Positions 46,083 through 62,214 of a stretch of 64,000 bases of DNA are shown here, one piece after another. Every line of letters starts with the position of its first letter. The stretch's first letter is position 1. Source of the DNA: Eutreptiella sp. 'Long Island Sound 2002' (lineage: Eukaryota > Euglenozoa > Euglenophyceae > Eutreptiales > Eutreptiaceae); NCBI GenBank assembly GCA_964036045.1, contig OZ038401.1, forward strand, positions 34,462,397 to 34,526,396. The letters run 5' to 3'. The position numbers and the translations under genes are program-made. A model generated the notes under the pieces. It was given only the letters and a program-made list of their open reading frames with translations. It made no database searches and had not been told where the DNA came from.

Positions 46083-49000
46083 ATGCAGGGCGCGGCCCCC
46101 ATGGGGAGGACTACGGCGGGGGAACGAGAGGGGGATGCAGCGCAGGAGGCGGCAGTGGCTGGCCCGCGAGACATCAGCGAGCAGCTCGCGCAGGCCCTGG
46201 AGGAGTACCGGCGGACAGCCGTGGGGAGTGGGGGAGCCGCGCCGGAAGGGGCTGACGCCGGCGAGCTGATAGCGCAGGCGCTCGCGGCAGTCGCCCCGAG
46301 GACGGACGGGGCCAAGGAGACGCCGACGGCGGTTTCTTCTGGGGGACAGGACGCGGGGCGGGGTGTGCCGAAGGCGCAAACGCCGGCGGAGGGCGGCGGG
46401 GTTGTGGAGCCCAGTGGGGGACGTGCCAAGGGGGAAGGAGTGGAGGACTGGATGTGGGAGTGGCGGGAGTGGCGCCAGGTGGCACCCGGTGAGCCGTGTC
46501 CGGCGGGGCTGGAGTACCGCATGGATCTCCATGCGGGCACCAGCTGGGCCCGGCTGCCCGCCAACCTGCGGGCGCGGCTGGACGCGGCGGAGGCGGCAAG
46601 GGGCGGAGGCGCTGACGAGCGGCCTCTGGCGCCCTTCCCGCCGCGGCCGGACACGCCGCCGGCGGTGGTCGCGGATGGAGAAGGGGTGGAGGGGGAGCAG
46701 GAGGAGGAGTGCGAGGGGGACGAGGAGGCATACGGGCCCGGCGAGTCGGCGCTGGCCCTCATGTTTGAGGACGACGCCGGGCCCGACGTCTACGCCGGCA
46801 TGCACGAGGACCCGGCCAACGAGCCGCTGCGGCCCATGCCCACTGCGGTGCCGCCCCCTCCCCTGGGGAGCTGTGAGCGGCGGCACTGCAGGTACCATGC
46901 GGCCGAGGGCGCCCACAGGCACCGCCTCACGGGCACGGGGCAGCGGGATGCAGGGATGCTGGCGGACGCCCTGGAGCGCTATGAGCTCCAGCGCCCAGGG
47001 CAGGTCGCCCGGGAGATGGCCCTGGCGGCAGCGTCCCCGGACAACGGCCAGGTCCGCTGTGTCCAACTGGGGGATGCGGCGGTCCTGGGTCACCACCCCG
47101 GTGATGTCCGGGCGGCCGAGCCCGAGGAAGGCCTCCCCCTGTCGGTGCGCCTGTCCGTGGGGCGCCTGCTGGGCGAGGCAGGGCTGGAGGACGTGCGGCG
47201 GGACGAAGGCCTGTACGTGGCCTTGTGGCGAGGTGGGTCTGACGCTTGGCGTCGCGAGCAGGCCGTGCGGCCCCTCACACCCCAGGCGCTGGGGTCCCAT
47301 GCGCTACTGGTGGCGTTGCACCGTGAGGGTGCAGAGGTCGTGTTCGACGCGCACCGCCTGCTGCTGACCGGGGATGGGGCGGTCCTCGTCCCCACCACCA
47401 GCAGCTACCGCCTTGAGAGCCGCGGCGGTGACCTCAAGCTGCTGGTGGTGGTGGGCACGCGCCTCGACGGGAGCGCCGCCCCCCAGGGGTCCGAACACGC
47501 GATCCCGGTGGGGGGTGACGAGGAAGCAGGCCGTGGCGGTGACGGGGTGGGGCAAGAGCAGCCCACGGGGGAGGAGCAGCAGCAGGATTAGCCGGAGGTG
47601 GCCGGGGAGGAGGTGGACGTGCAGGCCATTGTGGCGGCGGCCCTGGCGAAGTTCACGGATGCTGCGGGCCCGCCGCCGACGACGGAGGCACTGGAGGAGG
47701 AGGACCAACGCAGGAGGGGTGAGGAGGCACAAGTCGCCATGGAGCAGGACGAGGAGCCGGAGTTCAAGGGTGAAGGGGCACAGGGCGCCGGGGAGCAGGA
47801 CGAGGAGCTGGTGATCGTGGGGGCGAAGGAGGCGCGTGAGGTGGGTCCACGGGAGCTGGGGGTGGCGGATAAGGCTGGGCCGAAGACGGGGGAGGTGGAA
47901 ACCTGCAGGCACTGGGCCAAGGGGTGGTGCATGCGGGCAGATGCCTGCCCGTTCGCCCACCCCCAGCCGCCGGTGCCGCGGGGAGTACCCCAGGAATTAC
48001 TCCTGATCCTCCAGGCCATGGCCCGTGTGGGGGCCCTCATCCTGGACCGCAGCCAGGACCACGGCCGGGGCCACGGAACGTTGCTGCAGGAAGCGGTGGT
48101 AAAGGCGCAAGGGGGAGGGCTCCCGGCGGTGGGGTATGCGGTGGAGAGTGGGGGCCTGACCGAGTGGGCGGTGGCGTTGCCATGTGGCCACGTTGCCACA
48201 TGTCTCACTCCGTTCCCGGTGGTCCCGTGGAGGGACGTGGTCGCCGTCCAGGAAGCCAATCTGGGATGGGTGTGCACGTGGCACACACACCCCGCCGGCA
48301 TGGACCCTCGCGAGTGGCAGGCTAAGGCGGTCGTGACGTACCTGTCCTGGTCGTTGCCGGCAGCGCCGGGTGCGTGGGCGCAGTGGTGGGACAGGGCGCT
48401 CAGCTAGGCGAGGGATGGCAGTGCTGTGGCGGCCAGCCCCGACCTCCCGCGCGAGCCCGTCTCAGTCCAGCCGTGGACTGTCTCCCTGCATCTCCCCGCG
48501 GTGGCGGCTCGTCTTGCGGCCACAGACCCGGAGGTCTCGCTGCTGGGAGACCGAGAGGGGCCAGGGCTTCGCCTGGGTCAGGGGCTGGAAGTTCGCACCG
48601 CCCGCCTCCCCAGCCCTGTGGACGGGGACATCCTGGGGGGACTCCAGTTCACGCGGGCTGGCGGGGCTGATGTGTGGAACGCTGTCCATCGCCACCTCCC
48701 AGACGCGTGGCCCCAGGTGTACCGGCCGCCTCGTCACGAGCGTCTGGTGGGAGTGGAATGGCGCGTGTGGGCCGCCAACGGCCCGTGCCCACCGGTGGTG
48801 GTCCTGCCCAGGAGAACCAACCACCCCAGCTGGGAGACCGTGGCGGTCTTGTGGGGATGGGTGGCGGTCCGTGGGGCCGATGGCCACGTCTTCACTGCCC
48901 CAAGGGGCACGGTGATCGAGACCGACGGGGGGACAGCGTTGCAGCTCACGGCAGAGCCCCTGACCACGCATGCTGTGGTGGCCGTCCTCCAGTGGGGTGC

Positions 49001-50057
49001 AAACAAGCCACAGCTCTGGCGCGATCAGGTCGCTAAGGCTGTCTGGCGGGACTCGCCGGTCCTTAAGGCCGCCGTCTGGTCAGGAGGAGCAGGGCGGCAT
49101 CTCCCGGGCGCACTCCCATGGCTGCAGGGCTGCGGAGACGCCTCTCCCCCGCCAGCTGAGTTGCGGGGCGCCCTGGAGCGCGTGTACTCCAAGCCCAGGC
49201 ACCACTTCCTGGTGGCCGCGGACCATGGGGTGGAGCTCAGCGACGACGTGGTCGCGCTGGCAGCCGACGTGGTGCAGTGCCTGGCCCCCCATGCCATGAT
49301 GCTCCCGAGGGAGGGGTGGGAAGGCCAGCGGCACGACCAAACCCCGGCTGCCCTCCTCATTGCGAGGTACGTCGAGCTGGGGGGCTCAGAGGCGGTGTAC
49401 CTCGACCGGTTGGAGACGCCGGGCATGCGGCACTGGACGGCCCACCACCTCGTGGCCCCTGACATGCGGTTGGCCGTGGACCCGCTGGGCCGGCCTGTGG
49501 TGTCGGGGGCCCCGCCCCAATGGCCGCACACATGGGACATGGCGGTCCGGACGATGCGCAGGGCACCCAGGGGCCAGAGGGCGGGATGGCCGGGTGCAGA
49601 GCATCTGCTGGCGGAGGCCCGGGCGGCACAGGTGCAGCAGCCGGCCGGCAACACCAAGGACTGTGGCGTGTGCGCCCTCATGTCCGCCGTCGGTACCCTC
49701 CTCAGGGTGCCGAGGCCGGGCAACCTCCTGTCCGCGCTGGACAGGCGGTGGGTGGCGGCGGTGGTCCTCAACAGGGACATGGGGCCCATCGCGCGTCTGC
49801 CGTCCCTGGGGGAGCTGCCTGCAGCGGTGTTGGAAGCCCTGCCGGCGCCCCGCACGCCCTTGGACCTGGCGAACGTCCCGCACAACGTGGGGCTGCCCGG
49901 GGCGCGCATGCAACATGCCCTGCTGTGTATGGCGGCGGCGGCGGACGGGGGGATGTCCATGCTGGCGACGGTGTCCCTGCAGCACGTGCAGGACGCGATG
50001 CAGCAGCAGCGGATGCATGCCCCCAGCCGTGGGAAGAAAGCGCCAAGCGGTGGCTGA
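46083..50057 (+). pseudogene. LINE ORF1: CCCH finger and Ulp1-like (C48) protease, two in-frame stops
   Basis: One frame of ~1,324 codons from ATG 46083 to TGA 50055-50057, interrupted by TAG at 47589-47591 and 48405-48407. The N-terminal ~500 residues are low-complexity, acidic and Ala/Gly-rich. A CX7CX5CX3H zinc finger lies at 47904-47960 (CRHWAKGWC, then CPFAH), a type that often binds RNA. A C48/Ulp1-like protease follows: His-Trp at 49431-49436, Asp at 49479-49481 (VDPLG), Gln in QVQQPAGNTK, and nucleophile Cys at 49662-49664 (KDCGVCAL), in the right order and spacing. Ulp1-type enzymes cleave SUMO-like conjugates; in a retrotransposon the role is unknown. Each internal TAG is one C-to-T change from CAG. 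The stretches between stops might instead be separate small ORFs. Confidence 0.7.
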
Positions 50058-50092
50058 GGGTGGAGAGCGTGCCTTCCACCCATGCGGTGGGC

Positions 50093-53000
50093 ATGGCGGA
50101 TATGGGGCGGCTGGTGGTGTTGGAGGGGGAGGAGTATTGGGCCTGTGTTCGGGTGGAAACAGGGGGACTGGAGTGGGTCGTAGTCACCGCGTGCCGGCTC
50201 AGGAGGCAGCAGTCCAGGGGCCCGGCCTGCTACCGGGTGTTCTGGGAGTGCCTCAGTGGGCTGGGGCCGGTGCGCAGGGCGCACAGGTGCACGGCCGAGG
50301 ACATCCCGCCGGCGCCGGCGGTCTTCGTGGAGGTCACGCGGCCGCCGGTGATCCAAGGGCAGGCCGTCTGGCCCGTAGCCCCGAGCAACATGTGGCAGGC
50401 TGAGCATGCAGCTGGCATGTGCAGGGCGCTGCGGGGTCACGCGGCGGCCCTCCCCAGGGCCCCGGCGGCGCAGTCCTCCAGCAACAGGCCGGCAGCCTCG
50501 CTGGCACTGCTGCATAGCGCGTCGCGGGCGTGGTATTGGGTTGTGGCGGCGTTGGAGCCCCACTCCTCGGCGCTGCGCCTGTACGATCGCGGAGAGGGCA
50601 CGGTGCTCACGGTCCGCCCCGCCGACCTGGAGGCCCTGCACCTTAGTGCACTGAGTGGCGACGGAGGCGACGCGCTGTACCTCCAAGGGACCGTGACAGG
50701 CGCGGCCGCGACACGCTTCCGCCGGCAGAGCGGAGGAGACGCCCTCCGCCTGGTCATGGCGGAGAACATGGGGCCGTGGCTCCGGGCGTTCTCCACGTCC
50801 AGGTGGAAGGTCGAGGGCGACCGGGAGAAGTTGGCCGACGCGTGGCGCCGCTGGGTGGAGGAGCAGTTTCCCGTGGGGGGAATGCTGCACCTGCCGCAAC
50901 CACCAAGCGTGCCACCAGTACGGCCTGCGGCACCCCCGGCCGCGGCGGCGAGGCAGGCCCCGAAAGCGGCGCCCAAGCCGCCGCCCAAGAGGGGCCAGCC
51001 GCCTCAGTATGGCGGCTATGCCAACATTCGGTACGTGCTGCAGCACTTCGGTGGTGACTTGGCCACGGATCAGCGTGGGACAAAGACGATCAATGTCTGC
51101 CCCTGGTCTCGGTTGGATGGGGCTGGTCACTGCACTTGGAAAGCTGGCACGCACTGCCGGCCTACCCACCTCCACCCCAAGGACCTGCTGGACCACATTC
51201 AGCGGGACCATGCGACTGATCCGGCGCAACGGGACCAGGCGCTGGCCATGCTGGCTGGCGTTATGCCGGGGGGCCAGGTGGGGCCTTTCGCGTCGGCCCA
51301 GGCGGGGTCCAGAGCGCTCACGCTGCCCACGGGTGCCCGCCCTGCGGCGGAGCGCGGGGCGTCGCCGTCGGCGGCACGATCTGGAGCGATTGGGTCTGCA
51401 GCACGGAGTGGGGCAGTGACTTCAACGGGGAGTACGGCGGCAAGTACATCCGGCGGACAGGCAGAGGGGGAGCCCGCCGCATCTGCCGGGTCTCAGCAGG
51501 CGACGACCGCCTCGGGCGGAGGCCCACGGGGACAGGGGCCACTTCGCCGGCCGCCCGCGCCGGGTGCGGGTGGTCCCCCTGAACCTGCTGGTGGCCCCTC
51601 TCCGTCCAGTGATCCGGATCCGGCGGGGGGCCCCGATCCGCATGTGCAGCCATGAAGGGGCCCAGCCTCCGACACCCGAGCGGCGGTGTCCTGGAACGTC
51701 CAGGGCTCGATGCGGGGGGACGGCGTACCAGTGGCCCCAGGTATGCTCGACGGTGAAGCGGTGGCGGCGGGCATCATGAAGGCCGAGGGTGCCATCCTGG
51801 GCCTATTCCAGGAGACCGGCCTGCAGGACCCACAAGGTGTGGTGCACTCCGAGAACCAGTGGCGTCACCACGGGTATCATGCGTACCCAGGGGTGGATAC
51901 CCAGGCGGCGTCGGCGGCGGCGGTGCGCGGCGGGCTCTTGATTGCCCTTCGGGCGGACGTGTTCGCCGCGGAGGAAGTTCGAGATATCGTGGACATCGTG
52001 CCAGGCAAGGCCATGGCCCTCGATGTGGTGACCGCAGGTGGCACCCTCACGGTCATCAACGTCCACGGCCCGGGTAGCGGCGGCGACTCCTGGGCGTCTA
52101 AGGCGTCCTTCTGGGCTGACGTGGCCATGTACGCGGCGGCCAAGAGCGCGGGAGGCACCAGGGCCGTGCTCCTCTGAGGGGACTTCAACGTGTGGCTGGA
52201 GTCCCCGTGGCACCCTACCACGAGGAGGTTCCAAGCCCTGTGGGAACAGTGTGGTTTCCACAGGGCAGGCCCAGAACGGGAGGAGGACAGGAGGCCCACG
52301 AGGGCATGGCACCGACTGGACTCCTTCCTTCTAAACTCGCCTCTGGTCCCATGGGCGGCGCGTGAGCGCCCTCACTTGGCGCCGGGGCGGTCTCCTGCGT
52401 CACTGGGGTCGGATCATGGCCCTGTGGTCCTGGACATCCCACTAGCGGTGGCCGGCAAGGAGAGGGTCACCAGGATGGCCTACTCGCACGCCCAGGGCAG
52501 GCTGCATGCCATACGCCCGGACTCCCCGGGGGTTCGTGAGGCGGCGGCGGCAGTACTGCAGAAGGCCTGCAGGGATCGGCGGCTACAGGCGTGGCTCTCG
52601 TCGGACCAGGACACTGCCACCATGGGCACGTCGGAGGTGCAAGCGGTCTTTGACCTGCTCTACGCTTTCCGTGATGACGTGTCCAGGGTCACGGGAGTGC
52701 GCATGCCTTCAGGCGTGGACCCGTAGTACCCGTACGGGCAGGCGGAAACGGAGGCGTCGTTCGATCAGGTCCCCTCGGATCAGCAGGCCCTGGCCTGGCG
52801 CGCCCATCAGCTGTGGCAACGGGACGCGGCGGCGGCCGGACTCCACTCCCAGGAAGCGACTGCCCTGCTACAGCACCTCCGGCGAGTGGACCCTGACCTG
52901 TCCCCCGCCTCGGTAGAGGACGTGCGTGCCGCATTAGACCATCAGCTCCACCAGCTGGAGACACGCGTGGAGGAGCTGCGGGATGTCCTCAGGAGCAACA

Positions 53001-56000
53001 GGCGCCGGTCCATCAAGGACTACTGGCGGGGCAGGGTACCGGATCTCCAGCTCCGATGGACGGCGATACGGGGGGCCATCAACGTGGTGAACTATGCCCC
53101 GTTAGGCCTATGGTCCGTACGCGTCCGCGAGTCGGAGAAGGTGCTCTTGGAGGCCTCGGACGTCATCGGTGAGGTCCAGAGGTATTGGGAGGCGCTGTAC
53201 GCCAAGCGGCCAGTGAACCTGCCGGCCTTCGAACGGCTGGTCCGGGCCCACATTCCCAAAGGGGTGCCGGAGGAATGGAGGTCGGTACAGGACTACACCA
53301 TGCAGGACCTTAAAGACGCCGTGAGGCAGGCCGTGGCGGACGACAAAGCTCCGGGGTCCAACCGGGTCACGGCTGCCCTCATAGCAGAGCTGCCTGAACC
53401 GGTGCAGGGGCTCCTGGTGTATGCGTACAGGGCAATCCTGCGGGGTGCGGACGTCCCGGAGTCCTGGCACGAGGCCATTATCTGGCTGATGCCCAAGGGC
53501 ACAGCCACGGGCAACCTAGACGAGTACAGGCCGATAGCGCTGGGGCAGCAAGACATGCGAATGCTCATGACTCCCCTCATGCGGAGGTTCACAGCTGTTC
53601 TGGCACGCAAGGGACTGGCCGCGGACTGGCAGTTCGGAGCCATGCCGGGCTCCACGGCGGCTGCCCCGGTGTTCCTGGCCCAGCGCAGGCTGCAGCGTGG
53701 GCTGGAGGAAAACCACGTCCTGGCCTTCGATGTGTCAAAAGCTTTTGACACAGCGCCGCACGGAGCGCTAGCGCTCCTCCTGCGCCACATGGGTGTCCCG
53801 GAGGAGCTCATCAGGCTCTTCCATACCCTCAGCTGCGGGTCTCTGGTGCGCATCATCACCGCGCACGGCCCGACGCCGAGCATACGACTCCACAGGGGCC
53901 TGCGGCAGGGCAGTGCGGAGAGCGCTGTGCTCTACCTCCTCCTTTTGGAGCCTCTCCTGCGGAGCCTCGCCTGCAAGGCGCGGGGAGATGCTCGCCATGC
54001 GGTGCCACCCCTGGTACAGGAGTACTGTGATGACCTCCTGTTGATAGCGCACTCCCTGCCGCAATTCCTGGAGTATGCGGCGGCGATAGCGCGGTATCTC
54101 ACGGACATGGGCATGTCCCTCAACGTGGGCAAATGCGCCTATGCCAATACTGCTCGCATCCATTCGATTATGGTTTACCTGAACCCAGGGGACACGGCGG
54201 CCCCATGGGTATGCTTACGTGCCAAGGGCACGGTACCATACTTGGGCCTGCGCCTCGATCCCAGGGGGATGGCGACCATGAAGGAGAAACATGTACTTCG
54301 GTGTGAAGCTCTGCTGGGCTGGTGCAAGAACACGTTAGGGCCGGCGTCGGTGCCTCATGAGGTGATGGCGGCTGTGGTTGGAGGCATCGTGCGGTACGCG
54401 GCGCCCTACCTGTCCGACACGGCGGAGGCGGTGATCAAGCTGAATACTGCCATCAAGGCTGCGGCCCTGCAGTTCGAGAAGCTGCCCAAGGACCTGTCCA
54501 ACGTGGCGGTGCGGTCGGGTCATGGGTTACGGTTGGCGGATGTCCAGGTTATATGCCGCGACTCCGTCGTGGCGACCATGGCTCAGCTCACCCACCACAG
54601 GTCGACGACAGTCCGGGATGAGCTGCGGGCCATGCTCCGAGACATGCACGTGCAGTACGGAGTGTGCGGGCAGCTCATGGTGCCCTCTGCGTCATTCGCC
54701 ACACACGCTGGCAATACGTGGGTGGACTGGGTACTCAGAGCGATGGGGACGTTGCGCGTAGGACTTCTCATGCCATCGTCGGTGTACTCGTGTGTACACG
54801 CCCATCTGCCGCAAGTGCAGTGGGCGGGGCGGAAGTGGGTGTCCCAATCCTATACCTTCAAGGGTAGGGACATCTGCATTCTCTCGGGGCCCCGCACAGA
54901 TGCGACAGTACAGTCCCTGACTGATCCCGCGAATGACCTCCTGCATGCGCGGCTCCCCTGCCCTGCGCCTGGGCACTGGGCGGTCCAGCTTCAGGAGTGC
55001 CATGAGGACCACCTGCACCTGCCGCACGCGGGAGTAGGGCCCCACCAGCTGGACCACGTGTGGCTCACGGGGCTTCGCGACGTCTTCCGGCCGCAGCTGC
55101 CCGGTCCGTTGACTCACCGGCTAATACACCCGGTGCGCCGAAAGAAGGCCAGCAAACGCAATAGACAGTCCGCTGCGGGGGACGTGTATGTGGTGGGCGG
55201 ATACAGGGAGGAAGGATGGGACCCGGCCAACCCGGGGCTGTCCATGCCGTTCGTCCCGCTAGCCGCCCTCCTGTTTCTGTTGGGGGACGTCTTTGAGGGC
55301 TACCAACAGCAAGACGATCCGGCGTCCGTCCCCCTGCTCACTCCTCACGCCGGGGGCGGCATAAGCCCGCCACCACTGTGGGTTGTGCACGGGCGGCCAG
55401 CGTTTTCCAGGGCGTGCGCGGCGGTGCACAAGCGCAGCGAATGGGCAATTGTCCTTCTGCTGGCGGCAGGCCCAATCCCGGATCCGGATGAGTACTCGGT
55501 CCCGGAAGTGGTCCGGATGTCCAACGTGCCGCACGATCCGCACGTCGCCGTCACATCGTTGCGTGATGGCGGCGCAGTGGAGCAGGGGTCTGTGGTGGTA
55601 TACCAGCCTTCCTGCTCCGCAACAGTTTGGGGAGCGGAGTATACCACCGCCCTGGACGCCATAAAGTCAGTCTGCGGATGTGACCTGGCCTGGAGACCAC
55701 ATGCGGTGTATCGACCGAGGGTGGTCCTGTCCCCGGAGCTCACGGCCTCCAGTGCGGCGTCCCTGGGAAAGGTGGTGCAGAGCCCCCACTCCGACGTGGC
55801 GTGGCTGGAGCCCCACCGGTACTGCTGGGTGCCGGTGGCGACTAAAGTCACATCGTCTGACGCGTCGCCCCAGGGAGACGACGCCACAAACGTGGCGGTG
55901 GCCAGCCACGGAGTCCCCACGTGGACGGGTGCCATCTACGGCACGGTCCCGGAGGCAGAGATCATTGGCGCGGCGGCGTACTTGTTGCACACGCCCCCGT

Positions 56001-58257
56001 CAGCGTGCACGGTACACGTGGTGGATGCGTCCGTCATAGGGGCGCATCTCCGCAGGGCGCAGGAGGCCCTGTACCGTGGCATCAAGGGGCCGACATCACA
56101 TCTGGTCAATCAGCACGCACTGAGCTGGATAGTGGAGGGGCTGCGGCGGCTGCCGCGCCGAGTTGGGGGGCCGCACCACTGGGTGGTGAGGCAGAGCTCG
56201 CACTTGGCGGCGGTCCCGCTCGAGGCACCGGACTCTGCCGCGGCCCGTGCAATGGCCCCGCCTGTCCATCTCGTCCTGCCAAAGGAGCACGCCATCCTCT
56301 TGGTGCCGGGAGATAATGGTGAGCTCGAGCCGCGTGTGCCATCCATGCAAGCCCTTCAGCAAGTCCGGGAGATGGAGTGGCGTTCGCTAGCGGCTCGCAC
56401 CAGGGCGCACACGCCACTGGCTGGCGCCTGCGAGGCGATGCCCCTGGGAGCTGTACACCACGGCCCAACGCACAGGAATATGCTACGGGCACGTGACGGT
56501 CGCTTGTCCACCATGCACGTCATGCGACGGTGGAGACAGAAGCTCACGCGTATGGCAATACCAGCCCACCCCTGTATCTTCTGTGGGGGGCCGGAGGAGG
56601 ACATTGGCCACATGCGCCTGCTGTGTGCGCGGGACGAGGAGGTGGCTGGGCTCCTGTGCAGGCGTGTGGAGGAGTTCACGGCGGAGCTACCCCTGACGGA
56701 CAGGGCGGTGGAGTTCGTGGCGTGGAGGGAGCACGGCTGCAGGTGGACTGAATCCTTGATGGCGGGTGTCGTCCCCGGGGACCTGAAGCGGCTGTTCGCT
56801 GCGGTGCGAGCGGCGTCGTCACGGGGCCCTGCAAAGGCCAGGCTCTTTGTGGAGGACATGGTCCAGATTGGGGAAGATGTGTATGCCCGCAGGAACCATC
56901 GGCTCACCCAGATCATGCAGCTGCCGATGCAAGATCGAAGGAGAGCGGTATACGCGTTCCTGCGCGGTGACTCACCCTTCTGCCCGCCGGCAGGGAGGAT
57001 CCTGCGGCGTCCGCCGTGGAACCCGTTTGCCGGTCTCCCCGGCGACCTGCGGGCAACCTTTCAGAGGGCACCGCTGCACGCACTGCTGGTGGCGCGGTCG
57101 TGCATCGAGCATGACGAGGCCCTGTCCTTGTTCCCTCACTGGATGGCGGCGGTGGCGCAGGCTTTCGACCAGTGGATCGGTTCCTGGGTGGCGCGGGACA
57201 TCACGACATTCAGGGAGTGGTCCCGCGTGGTGTCGGCGCAGTCGTGGGCCCAGGTGCGTGGTACCAAGGTGAGAAGCCCTGACGGCCAGAGTGATCCCTG
57301 GCTTCAGGTGTACGCCAACCATCGCGCTGTGGGGAACGTCCTGGGCTGGCCTCGCGAGGTGCTGCCGGTCCTTCAGCAACCACTGTGCAGTCTCCCAATC
57401 CTGGCGGTGGCTGTCGTACTTGACCTGGGTACGTTGTGGCTGCATGACGCAGCTGCGACGAGCCGTACCAGCGGTCACGGAGCAGCGGTCCATGGCAGTG
57501 TTAGTGGGCTCCAAGCAGCTGGCACGGGTACAGGGCAACGACGCGCAGGGCCACGTCACGGAGGCCATGTTCTCTCTGCCAGAGGGGGACGACCACGTGG
57601 CTGCCGATGCCCGTCACACCCTTGACACCCTGGGCCTCGAGGCGGTCATTGAGGCTCGGGCGGGAGGACAACGCTTGGTTATGGCTTCCGCCAGGGGCCC
57701 GGAGCAGGACGGGGTTGATGTCATCGGGGAGGTCTTACGGGACTACGGTTGGGAGCTCCTGGCGCATGGCACGCGCAGCCCCAAAGTGGCGCAGTGGCCC
57801 CGGCTGCTTGAGAGCCTGCCGGTGATGCCCGACGGGCGACCGATACTCCGTCCGGTGTCCACGTGGGAGGAAGCGAGGCGCAGCCTCCTCAGTTGTGCTA
57901 CAGCACGCACGCTGGCGAGGGCTTTGCTCGGGCTCCAGGACGCGTGCTGCGATGTATGGCAGGACCTGTGGTCGCAGTGTTGTGATGGTAGCTGCGTTCC
58001 ATCGCGGTCTGTGCTTCCGCAGCGATGCCACGGGTGCGGGGAAACGGTGTCAGTTTGGGTTCATCAGTCTGCCTCCGCCCCGCTGTGCGGGACATGTAAG
58101 GAGCGTGCCGATAGGGGGTGGCCTAAGGCGAGGTGGGCACTGCGGCACTCTGGACAGATGTCCTCAAGTGCCTGGAAGACTATCCAGGATGGCCTGAAGA
58201 GCGTCCGAGTGGAAGGGGTACGGTGCCCTGGAGCGCCGTCAGCGGCCCTGCCCCTGA
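50093..58257 (+). pseudogene. LINE ORF2: C2H2-like finger, APE endonuclease, reverse transcriptase, RNase H
   Basis: Starts at ATG 50093 (MADMGRLVVLEGEEYW), 35 bases after ORF1; ~2,720 codons to the stop equivalent at 58255-58257. Domains: Pro/Ala-rich linker; His/Cys finger near 51090-51220 ending DHIQRDH; APE with SWNVQG (51689), Glu in FQETGL (51812), GDFN (52178-52189), RLDSF and SDH (52409-52417), which nicks the target; RT with Asp in FDVSKAFD (53729) and YCDD (54023-54034), which copies RNA into DNA; RNase H acidic residues at 55859, 55958 and 56024; CCHC CX2CX8HX4C at 56573-56626; C-terminal CX2C pair. In-frame stops: TGA 51653 and 52175, TAG 52724. Frame changes: two bases lost near 57448 and one gained near 58216, judged against copy B. 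YCDD replaces the usual [YF]ADD. Confidence 0.85.
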
Positions 58258-61440
<3,183 letters not shown>

Positions 61441-61690
61441 TTTTAAAACATGTTTTTTTGTGTTTCCCGACCCCAAAATAGGGGATTGGGGTCCTTAACC
61501 TTGCCCCATAGTGCACCGGTTGGCCCAGCGTGGGGGGGGGGGAATCGCGTATATGCCATATATATATATATACATATATATATATATGTATATATGTATA
61601 TATATGGGCGTTTTCACGGGGGGGGGGGGGGTCCAACCCCCTAATTCCATCCACTAATTTTTGGCAATTGGATTTTTCGGGAATTATGGG
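61441..61690. other. Low-complexity stretch with (TA)n and G-runs
   Basis: Contains a short TATA/TACA/TATG tract at about 61558-61605 between two runs of 10-12 G. No gene signal. Confidence 0.5.
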
Positions 61691-62160
61691 GTGGTGAGGG
61701 TACCCCCCCCCCCCTATTTTGAGGGTGCCCGATTCATTTCTGAAGTTTTCAGCTCATGTTTGACGATATGTTTGAGAAAATCTGGATTTTGTTGAAATTT
61801 TGGCCATTTTCGGCTGCTGATGCCAGACTGGTTGCGAGGGACAAAATTGCAATATCCACGTCACCGGCACCGCTTTTTATAGGTTTTTGGTGGGCTAGAC
61901 ACCCCCCCCCCCCTATTTTGGGGGTGGGGAATCCATTTTTGAAGGTTTCGGGGTGTGGTCTGATGGTATGATGCAGCCATTTTCGGTTTTTAGTGCTCAT
62001 TGAATGCTCTCGGTGCCTGGTGATTGACACATCATTTTTGGTGTTCAAGGGTTTGCGGAGCTGTTTTTGGCGTTGTGGTTTGTTGGGTGGCAGCCCCCCC
62101 CCTATTTTGAGGTTGGGGAATTCATTTTTGAGGGTTGGAGGGTGCCTTGTGATGGAGGGG
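61691..62160 (+). repeat. Degenerate ~195-bp tandem repeat
   Basis: A block of 8-14 C followed by TATTTTGAGGGTG-like and GGAATTCATTTTTGA-like sequence recurs near 61705, 61903 and 62095. The three diverged units are spaced ~192-198 bp. Confidence 0.65.
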
Positions 62161-62214
62161 ACGTCATTTTGCAGAATTCTTGTGTCCCCTTTCCACAGTT
62201 TTTCTGTTGCAGTC

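Noticed and set aside
56573-57450. Restriction-like endonuclease (RLE) domain in LINE ORF2
   Set aside because: The CCHC motif at 56573-56626 matches the spacing found in RLE proteins, but I could not find a convincing K/R-PD...D catalytic motif after it. Left as a zinc motif only.
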